5,050 nucleotides of DNA from Candidatus Aminicenantota bacterium (lineage in GTDB: Bacteria > Acidobacteriota > Aminicenantia > Aminicenantales > UBA8522): assembly GCA_016934895.1 (NCBI GenBank), contig JAFGRZ010000050.1, positions 1 to 5,050 on the forward strand. Direction: 5' to 3'. Made by a program: the position numbers and the translations under genes. Below, piece after piece: positions 1 to 5,050 of this stretch (position 1 is the stretch's first letter; every line of letters starts with the position of its first letter). The notes beneath the pieces are model-generated. The model was not told the DNA's origin. It saw only the letters and a program-made list of their open reading frames with translations, and searched no databases.

Positions 1-77
1 GACATGACCGGAAAATTTGCGGGACACGATCCCATTTCCGGAGAAATGGGTCATGTCCCGATTTTCCGGATCGTGTC
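1..77. repeat. Long imperfect fold-back (palindromic) repeat, left end cut by window
   Basis: The segment folds on itself around a CGGA loop at 39-42. From the loop outward the pairs are 31-38 with 43-50 (CCCATTTC/GAAATGGG, 8 perfect pairs), 21-29 with 51-59 (one mismatch, with T30 bulged), C20 with G60, 8-16 with 61-69 (9 perfect pairs; 17-19 unpaired), and 1-7 with 71-77 (A70 bulged, one G-T pair). Separately, 22-32 is the exact reverse complement of 68-78, and 1-9 of 49-57. Pairing reaches base 1, so the element probably continues to the left. No run of T follows, so it does not look like a simple intrinsic terminator. It resembles REP/BIME-type intergenic palindromes or the end of a small mobile element. 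No transposase is visible here, so its class is inference. Confidence 0.8.
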
Positions 78-186
78 CGCTGATTTCGTATGCTGGAAAC
101 GGGAAAAGTACTAGACGGTCAGGCGGGAAAGAACAGACATCTCCGTCCAAGCTATTCATCACAGAATTATTGGGCGTGTTTGAATC

Positions 187-193
187 AAAGGGA
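187..193 (+). promoter_or_regulatory. Shine-Dalgarno site deciding the start of the glycosyltransferase
   Basis: The sequence AAAGGGA lies 8 nt before the ATG at 202 but only 2 nt before an in-frame TTG at 196. The spacing favours the ATG. A third in-frame candidate, TTG at 235, is preceded by AAGGGG at 225-230 with a 4-nt gap and cannot be excluded; it would remove 11 residues before the first membrane segment. Confidence 0.55.
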
Positions 194-201
194 TTTTGAA
201 A

Positions 202-2595
202 ATGTTTCCGGCCTCAACTACAATAAGGGGAACATTGGACAAGACGCGCGGCCCCCGAATCCGTTTTCTTCAACACTTTTTCTACATTGCCTTCGTTGTC
301 CTCTGGTTCAAGGACAATTTCGCCCCCCTGCGGAACGTCCCCGTTCACTACCTGTTCGCCCTCCTCCCCGGGCTGGGGCTGACCGCCTGGCGTTCGCTTC
401 CCAGGATCCGCCGCCTCCGCTTCTCGCTCCCGCGAAAAATACCCGCGGAAACAGCCGCACTCCTGGCGCTGCTCCTCTTGGCGGTCGTTTTCCGCATTCC
501 CTATCTCGCCTCGCCGGCCGGGCTGATGACCAGCGATGACGCCGTTCCGGCGCTGATGGGAAAGCACATCGCCGAGGGGAGAACCCCCGCCATCTGCTAC
601 TACGGCCAGCTGTATATGGGCTCACTGTCCAGCCATTTTTACGCCCTGGCCTTCCGGATCTTCGGCTATTCCATGTTCGTCCTGAAGTGTTCCACCTTAC
701 TCATCTATCTGGCCTTTATGATCGTCCAGTTTTTCTTTTTAAAGGAGGTTTTCTCTTTTTCCATGGCCCTGGCCGTCGGCTTCTTCTTGAGTCTGCCGTT
801 CAACCCTCTGGTCCATGCCGGATTGGACAACACCTCGGCCTACGCCCTGGTGCTCTTGCTGGGAAGCCTTCTTCTCTATCTCGCCCATCTCGTCGGCTTC
901 CGCTCCCGGGATCAATTCCTTCCCTTGCTCGGCCTGGCCGTGGGCCTCGCTTTCTGGACGCACCAGATCACCGCCGCCTTCATCCTGACCAGTTTTTTGA
1001 TCGTCGTTCCCAGGACCGGATGGAATATCCGGAAATTTGCGGTTCTCGGCTACTGGGCGTTCCTGGGTTTTTTGCCCCAGTTTCTGGCCGAGGTTTTCTT
1101 TGGCTTCAAGCTGGTTCCTTTCTTGACGCACGGGAAAAGGTTGGTCAACGCGGATAAGTTCGGGGCGGCACTGGATTTTACGGGCAAGCTGCTGTCCCCC
1201 AGCCGCCACCCGGCGCGTTATGTTTTTCTTGTTTTCGTCCTGGCCGGATTCATCGCCATCCTCGCCCGGGCCTGGAAGAGCCGGATCTCGCGGCCGCAGA
1301 CGGTCTTCTGCCTTTTTCCATCAGTCTACGTTGTTCTCTATGTCGTCTCCGATTTCAGCAATACGGGCGTCGTCCGGTACCTGTTTCCGCTCTATGCGGC
1401 CCTGCCGGTTCTGCTGCTTGCTGGCTTTCACTCCCTGAAGCCCAAGTTGCGGACCATTGCCTCGTTGGCCGTGATCATTGTTCTCTTCCTCGCCTTCAAC
1501 TTGAAGGACAGCCTGGGGCTCATGGACGCGGCGAAGGAGCGCCACCGACGAATCGACGAGGTCGTCTCCGCCGTAAAAGAGACCGGTCGCCGCCACTGGA
1601 TGGCGGAGTACTGGACCGCCTATCTCCTGACCGCCGTCTCGGGAGAGAGGCTGATCGTGGACTCCTATACCATCCAACGCTACCTTCCATACAATCTGTC
1701 CTATTGGAACAGTCCGGAAAAGGACAACTCCATTTTCCTTTTCCGGAACGAACCTGAAGAGAGAGCCCATTATGACCTCTTCCGGCGCTGGCAGGATGCG
1801 ACGGGTTTTCGGGCCGAAACCCGGGAGGCCGGAAACGGCCGCCTCGTTTTCGATATCGAGCCGCGCATCTTCAGGAGGATCCTATACATGGACCCTCCAT
1901 CAGAAATCCCGGAGCTGGAATTGGATCGGATCGAGTCCGAAGGCGGCTATATGAACCTCTTTTTCCAGAACAGGAATCCCGGGACGGTCGACCTGGGATT
2001 CTGGCTGACCGTGGAGATCCCGGGGTTCAGCGGCCGCAAGACCTGGTTTTCTCTGATGCAGCCCGAGGTCAGCGTAACCGTTCCCCATCCGGATCAAGAC
2101 TCTTTTGGCATCCGCCATTATGTCGATTATATCGGCGTTAAGATCCCCTCTTCCGAGCGAGAAGAATGGGTTTCCCTGCCCGGCGATGCGGCGCGGGAAC
2201 GGACCGACCCGGTCGTCTATCTCCAGGGGATCCGGCCGGAGACTCCTCCGGGGAAAGAGCCGAGGATGATCTGTGAGCGGGCATCCAGTTTTGAATTCCG
2301 GTCCGCCGCGCCGATTCAACGCCTTCGCCTGGCCCTGGATTCACCCTTCGAGTTCCGGAGCTGGCGATGGTACGGGAAATATGCGCAAACCGTTCATATC
2401 GAGGTCAACGGCCGCGCGGTCGCGGAGCGTCGACTCAAAGACGGCCGCAATATTGTGGATGTGCCGGTTCCTTCCGATATCCTGAAGCCCGGCGCCAACA
2501 TCGTCAACATGAAGTTCCGCTACGAGCGCTGGTTCCCTCCCTGGCCGCTCTGGCCGTTCGCCGCCTTCCTTAATAAGGTTGAACTCATCGACTGA
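202..2595 (+). CDS. Multi-pass GT-C-type membrane glycosyltransferase with large C-terminal beta-rich domain
   Basis: The 797-residue product has two halves. Residues ~20-431 hold about 11-13 hydrophobic segments. Residues ~435-797 are soluble and should lie outside the cytoplasm if the usual GT-C topology holds. GT-C features are visible: an acidic pair, Asp112-Asp113, in the first large loop after a membrane segment (the usual catalytic/metal position); YYGQLYMGSL at 133-142, like the GQxYxGSL stretch of many bacterial relatives; and RYLFPLY near 392-398, like the RYxxPLxP segment of GT39/ArnT-type proteins. These enzymes move a sugar from a polyprenyl-phosphate donor to a lipid, glycan or protein; donor and acceptor here are unknown. 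The last ~100 residues contain VHIEVNGRAV, a KPGANIV turn and a final KVELID strand, resembling a galactose-binding-like jelly roll. Another beta-rich stretch lies at ~558-680. The gene has no close partner upstream, and a separate promoter follows it. The family call is good; the exact subfamily is open. Confidence 0.8.
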   Translation: MFPASTTIRGTLDKTRGPRIRFLQHFFYIAFVVLWFKDNFAPLRNVPVHYLFALLPGLGLTAWRSLPRIRRLRFSLPRKIPAETAALLALLLLAVVFRIPYLASPAGLMTSDDAVPALMGKHIAEGRTPAICYYGQLYMGSLSSHFYALAFRIFGYSMFVLKCSTLLIYLAFMIVQFFFLKEVFSFSMALAVGFFLSLPFNPLVHAGLDNTSAYALVLLLGSLLLYLAHLVGFRSRDQFLPLLGLAVGLAFWTHQITAAFILTSFLIVVPRTGWNIRKFAVLGYWAFLGFLPQFLAEVFFGFKLVPFLTHGKRLVNADKFGAALDFTGKLLSPSRHPARYVFLVFVLAGFIAILARAWKSRISRPQTVFCLFPSVYVVLYVVSDFSNTGVVRYLFPLYAALPVLLLAGFHSLKPKLRTIASLAVIIVLFLAFNLKDSLGLMDAAKERHRRIDEVVSAVKETGRRHWMAEYWTAYLLTAVSGERLIVDSYTIQRYLPYNLSYWNSPEKDNSIFLFRNEPEERAHYDLFRRWQDATGFRAETREAGNGRLVFDIEPRIFRRILYMDPPSEIPELELDRIESEGGYMNLFFQNRNPGTVDLGFWLTVEIPGFSGRKTWFSLMQPEVSVTVPHPDQDSFGIRHYVDYIGVKIPSSEREEWVSLPGDAARERTDPVVYLQGIRPETPPGKEPRMICERASSFEFRSAAPIQRLRLALDSPFEFRSWRWYGKYAQTVHIEVNGRAVAERRLKDGRNIVDVPVPSDILKPGANIVNMKFRYERWFPPWPLWPFAAFLNKVELID

Positions 2596-2626
2596 ACGCC
2601 GCTTCGGACGGAAAAGCCGGAAGACA

Positions 2627-2655
2627 TGGACATTGTTCTCTCATCTGCATATAAT
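2627..2655 (+). promoter_or_regulatory. Sigma70-type promoter for the NSS transporter operon
   Basis: A -35 box TGGACA (2627-2632, 5 of 6 matches to TTGACA) and a perfect -10 box TATAAT (2650-2655) are separated by exactly 17 nt. Transcription would begin near 2661-2663, giving a leader of about 35 nt before the ATG at 2697. The position in the gap between the glycosyltransferase and the transporter is what an independent promoter would require. It is predicted from consensus only. Confidence 0.7.
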
Positions 2656-2678
2656 CGCCTCTATCGGCTGACGATTAT
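2651..2678. promoter_or_regulatory. Inverted repeat over the -10/start region, possible operator or leader hairpin
   Basis: ATAATCG (2651-2657) and CGATTAT (2672-2678) are perfect 7-nt inverted copies with a 14-nt interval. The left copy overlaps the -10 box and the right copy falls in the early leader, where a dimeric repressor could block transcription. Seven bases can match by chance, and the left half would not be in the transcript if it starts near 2662, so a DNA operator is likelier than an RNA hairpin. No regulator gene is visible in the window. Confidence 0.3.
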
Positions 2679-2696
2679 TCTCCAGAAGGAGCGAAT

Positions 2697-4163
2697 ATGA
2701 GCAGCGCGGACCGCTTCGTCTCCCGCTGGGGCTTCCTGGCAGCGGCGATCGGCATGGCGGTCGGCACGGGCAATATCTGGCGCTTTCCGCGGATGGCCGC
2801 CCAGTATGGAGGGGGGGCTTTCATTCTTGTTTACACGCTGGCGCTTTTTCTGTGGTCGGCGCCGCTCCTGATGGTTGAGATGTCCATCGGCCGGAAGACC
2901 CGGCGGGGGCCGATCGGCGGATTCCGCGATTTCATCGGCCGCCGCTATACCTGGATGGGCGGCTGGATGGTCATGGTCTGCATGCTGATCACCTTTTATT
3001 ACTCTGTGGTCACGGGCTGGTGCATCAAATATTTCGTCCTGGCCATGCGGGGAGCCTTCAAGGAGGGAATCGATACGGCGGCGCTCTGGACCTCCTTTCT
3101 CCGCGACCCCAAGCAGACGATCTTCTTCCATGCCCTGTCGATCGGTCTTTGCGGCCTGATCATTTACCGGGGAATCAAAGGCGGTGTCGAACGGGTCACC
3201 AAGCTCATGGTCCCGGCGTTGTTCGTTTTCCTGATCGTGGCGGCCCTGCGCGCGGCGACTCTCGCCGGCGCCGGACAGGGACTCACCTATATGTTCGTGC
3301 CCGACTGGTCCAAGCTGGCCCTCCCCGCCACCTGGCTCCAGGCGTTCACCCAGTCCGCCTGGTCCACGGGAGCCGGCTGGGGACTCATGCTGACCTATGC
3401 CGTGTACACGATCCGGGAGGAAGACATCTCCCAGAACTGCTTCATGGTCGGCTTCGGCGACCAGACGGCGGCCCTTCTGGCCGGGCTGGCGATCATCCCG
3501 ACCATTTTCGCCCTGTCCCCGACTTTGGAGGCCGCCCACACGGCCATGTCGACCAATAACACCGGGCTGACCTTCATCTCCCTGGCCCGGCTTTTCCCGA
3601 GGATGCCGGGCGGCCTTTACATCGCTCCCGTCTTTTTCCTGGCCATGGTATTCGCCGCCTTCACCTCTCTCATCGCCCAGGTCGAGGTCGGAGTCAGGGC
3701 GTTCATGGACGGCGGTTGGAGCCGCAAGAAGAGCACTCTGGTCGTCGCCGGGGCCACGTTCCTGATGGGTCTTCCGTCGGCCATCGTCCCCGGCGTTTTC
3801 GACAACCAGGATTGGGTCTGGGGAGTCGCCCTCCTCCCCAGCGGATTTTTCATCATGATGGCGGCGCGGAAATACGGCGCGGAAAAGATCCGGACCGAAC
3901 TCATCAATCCCTGCGCCGATATCCGGATCGGCCGCTGGTGGAGCTTTGTCATCCGCTATGTTTCCCCGCTCATCTTCCTCTTTCTCATCGGCTGGTGGCT
4001 CTACCGGGGCATCGCCGACAATCCCGAAACCTGGTGGAAACCGTTCAGCACGTTCACCACGGCGACAATCATCTTCCAGTGGGCCGTCCTTTTAGCCGTT
4101 TTGCTTCTGGCCAACAGGGCCCTGGCCCGGTGGGTCAAGGGGACCCCAGAGGAGATCGACTGA
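2697..4163 (+). CDS. Sodium-dependent transporter, neurotransmitter:sodium symporter (NSS/SNF) family
   Basis: This 488-residue inner-membrane protein should import an amino acid or related amine with Na+. The NSS signature in TM1 is clear: GMAVGTGNIWRFP at 19-31, then QYGGGAF at 36-42 and the EMSIGR segment at 61-66. By hand alignment to LeuT, the Na2 site is kept (Gly19, Val22, Ala320, Thr323, Ser324 in FAAFTSLI). Na1 keeps Ala21 and Asn26, but has Ser223 in place of Thr254 and Asp255 in place of Asn286. TM6 reads FTQSAWSTGAGWG (217-229), with Trp228 at the LeuT Phe259 position. Two hydrophobic segments after ~416 suggest 12 membrane spans. Length is normal for the family. AGAAGGAG (2684-2691), 5 nt before the ATG, gives a strong start. 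The stop overlaps the next start as TGATG. Family is certain; the substrate is not. The small downstream gene makes a MetP-like methionine/alanine importer one possibility. Confidence 0.95.
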   Translation: MSSADRFVSRWGFLAAAIGMAVGTGNIWRFPRMAAQYGGGAFILVYTLALFLWSAPLLMVEMSIGRKTRRGPIGGFRDFIGRRYTWMGGWMVMVCMLITFYYSVVTGWCIKYFVLAMRGAFKEGIDTAALWTSFLRDPKQTIFFHALSIGLCGLIIYRGIKGGVERVTKLMVPALFVFLIVAALRAATLAGAGQGLTYMFVPDWSKLALPATWLQAFTQSAWSTGAGWGLMLTYAVYTIREEDISQNCFMVGFGDQTAALLAGLAIIPTIFALSPTLEAAHTAMSTNNTGLTFISLARLFPRMPGGLYIAPVFFLAMVFAAFTSLIAQVEVGVRAFMDGGWSRKKSTLVVAGATFLMGLPSAIVPGVFDNQDWVWGVALLPSGFFIMMAARKYGAEKIRTELINPCADIRIGRWWSFVIRYVSPLIFLFLIGWWLYRGIADNPETWWKPFSTFTTATIIFQWAVLLAVLLLANRALARWVKGTPEEID

Positions 4164-4312
4164 TGCTCAAAACCTACATCTGGATGGCCATCTTCCTGGG
4201 GATCAATGGGATCGGGTTCGTCTTTTTCTTGATCCGGACGTCGCGGATAGAAGCCGAACAGGCAAGACGCCAAAAGGATGAGGACGAAGCGCAAAACGGA
4301 GAGGGATCATGA
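4163..4312 (+). CDS. Small single-pass membrane protein, putative NSS transporter small subunit (MetS-like)
   Basis: The 49-residue product begins MLKTYIWMAIFLGINGIGFV. It has one hydrophobic segment (about residues 4-24) followed by a highly charged tail rich in Arg, Glu, Asp, Lys and Gln (25-49). Its start overlaps the transporter stop by one base (TGATG), with AGAGGAG at 4148-4154, 8 nt upstream. Its own stop overlaps the next gene as ATGA. Size, single membrane span, charged tail and position directly after an NSS gene match the small subunit of MetPS-type methionine/alanine importers (MetS of Corynebacterium glutamicum, about 60 residues), where the small protein is needed for transport. 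Homology was not tested by search, and tiny membrane proteins look alike, so the role rests mostly on context. Translational coupling and tight packing make it very likely a real gene. Confidence 0.8.
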   Translation: MLKTYIWMAIFLGINGIGFVFFLIRTSRIEAEQARRQKDEDEAQNGEGS

Positions 4313-5050
4313 AGGCCTGTGGAGAATGGGGGTTCCTGATGGCGGCGGGACTGGGCCTTCTCTGTGTCTGCGGCGCGGCCTGCAGGTCCGGAGAAAAGGC
4401 CTCGCGGCTCGTCCAGCCCGAGAAGTGGTGGAAAATCCATCCGCGGCCGGTCTATGCCGGGCTCGAGAAGGTCGGCACCTTCCAGGATTGGTTCGACGTC
4501 TACCGGCTGACCGAAGGAACATTCGCCATCTACGAGCCCAACCAGTTCGAGGAAGCCTTGAGCTACCTCGCGCTCGGAAAAGAAAAAGCGGCCTTGATCG
4601 ATACGGGTACGGGAATCGGCGATATCCGGCGCGTGGTGGAGGCCCTGACGGATCTTCCGGTGGTCGTCGTCCTGACCCACGAGCACTATGATCATGTCGC
4701 GGGCGCCTGGCGGTTCGACGAGATCGTTCATTTCGACAGCCCGGCCGCCCTTAAAGTCCTGGAAGCCGGCCGGGACAATGCTTCGCTCCAAAAATACATA
4801 ACGCCGGACTATCTCTGGAAGCCCCTGCCCCGGGATTTCGACCCGCGGGGCTGGACGATCCCGGCGATCCGCCCGACGCGGCTGGTCAAGGACGGTGAAA
4901 CGATCGACCTCGGCGGCCGCGCGCTCGAGGTCATCGCCGCTCCCGGCCATTCCCCCGGCCAGATCTGTCTTCTCGACCGGCGGAACCGTATCCTCTTCAG
5001 CGGAGACCATTTTTTTCCGGGACCGCTCTATGCCCACGCTCCCGACGTCA
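4309..5050 (+). CDS. Metallo-beta-lactamase-fold hydrolase, exported, probable lipoprotein (3' end missing)
   Basis: The frame stays open for 247 codons to the window edge, so the C-terminus is missing. Residues ~8-25 form a hydrophobic export signal ending GAAC, with Cys25 the likely lipid-modified residue; Cys19 and Cys21 also lie in this stretch, and the lipobox is not classical. The MBL fold is clear: IDTG at 97-100, metal motif THEHYDH at 123-129 (His124, His126, Asp128, His129), APGHSPGQ at 211-218 with the third metal ligand His214, and SGDHFF at 231-236 with bridging Asp233. A further ligand His is expected beyond the window. This is a two-metal (usually zinc) hydrolase acting outside the cytoplasm. 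Substrates in this superfamily range from beta-lactams and thioesters to phosphodiesters and lactones, and nothing here decides between them. GGAG at 4298-4301 is 7 nt before the ATG. The four-base ATGA overlap with the small membrane gene implies one operon with the transporter. Confidence 0.9.
   Translation, partial: MKACGEWGFLMAAGLGLLCVCGAACRSGEKASRLVQPEKWWKIHPRPVYAGLEKVGTFQDWFDVYRLTEGTFAIYEPNQFEEALSYLALGKEKAALIDTGTGIGDIRRVVEALTDLPVVVVLTHEHYDHVAGAWRFDEIVHFDSPAALKVLEAGRDNASLQKYITPDYLWKPLPRDFDPRGWTIPAIRPTRLVKDGETIDLGGRALEVIAAPGHSPGQICLLDRRNRILFSGDHFFPGPLYAHAPDV

Noticed and set aside
31..50. Reading the CCCATTTC/GAAATGGG hairpin as a stand-alone terminator of an upstream gene
   Set aside because: There is no T-tract after it, and it is only the tip of a much longer fold-back covering 1-77.
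80..195. Promoter for the glycosyltransferase
   Set aside because: TATGCT at 89-94 and CAGAAT at 162-167 were examined as -10 boxes, but neither has a credible -35 box at 16-18 nt. The true promoter may lie to the left of the window or use another sigma factor.
90..539. Plus-strand open frame overlapping the start of the glycosyltransferase
   Set aside because: The product is a Pro/Arg-rich low-complexity sequence in a shifted frame. The membrane-protein frame starting at 202 clearly codes.
2596..2626. Possible intrinsic terminator after the glycosyltransferase
   Set aside because: Only very short complementary stretches (CCG/CGG) are present and no T-run follows, so a terminator cannot be supported.
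2661..3539. Long open frame (292 codons) on the minus strand antisense to the transporter
   Set aside because: It lies wholly opposite a certain NSS gene. Its product is rich in Arg, Gly, Asp and Gln without any domain, which is typical of a mirror frame in GC-rich coding DNA.
4278..4691. Plus-strand open frame overlapping the hydrolase
   Set aside because: It is out of frame with the MBL motifs, Arg/Gly-rich and without its own ribosome-binding site. It is a shadow of the gene starting at 4309.
4174..5037. Minus-strand open frame of 287 codons opposite the small subunit and hydrolase
   Set aside because: The + strand carries clear MBL metal motifs and coupled starts over the same interval. 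The antisense product has no recognisable features.

Overview
The window is GC-rich bacterial DNA, with every recognisable gene on the + strand. There are four protein-coding genes: three complete and one cut by the right edge. Membrane glycosyltransferases, a sodium-driven transporter and a predicted exported lipoprotein point to a bacterium with a cell envelope. The overall style, with GC-rich codons, short overlaps inside operons and fold-back intergenic repeats, would suit an Acidobacteriota/Aminicenantota-like or deltaproteobacterial-type genome. That placement is a guess from general impression. No rRNA, tRNA or phylogenetic marker is present to fix the taxon.

Layout. Positions 1-77 hold a striking imperfect fold-back repeat built from two alternating short words and centred on a CGGA loop; it probably continues to the left of the window. 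Positions 78-186 contain no gene or convincing promoter. A large GT-C-type membrane glycosyltransferase runs from 202 to 2595. It has an N-terminal multi-pass membrane half and a long extracytoplasmic C-terminal half that ends in a beta-sandwich-like domain. A 101-base gap (2596-2696) carries a near-consensus sigma70-type promoter (TGGACA, 17 nt, TATAAT), a short inverted repeat over the -10/start region and a strong Shine-Dalgarno sequence.

That promoter appears to start an operon of at least three genes. The first is a neurotransmitter:sodium symporter (NSS) family transporter (2697-4163). It overlaps by one base (TGATG) a 49-residue single-pass membrane protein (4163-4312) that resembles the small subunit of MetP/MetS-type NSS transporters. 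That gene overlaps by four bases (ATGA) a secreted, probably lipid-anchored metallo-beta-lactamase-fold hydrolase (4309 onward, no stop before the window ends). The tight coupling suggests an extracytoplasmic hydrolase that releases, or otherwise acts on, a small molecule imported by the sodium symporter and its small partner. The substrate cannot be read from the sequence.

The most notable items are the fold-back repeat at the left edge, and the NSS transporter, mini-subunit and MBL lipoprotein as a putative coupled hydrolysis and uptake module.
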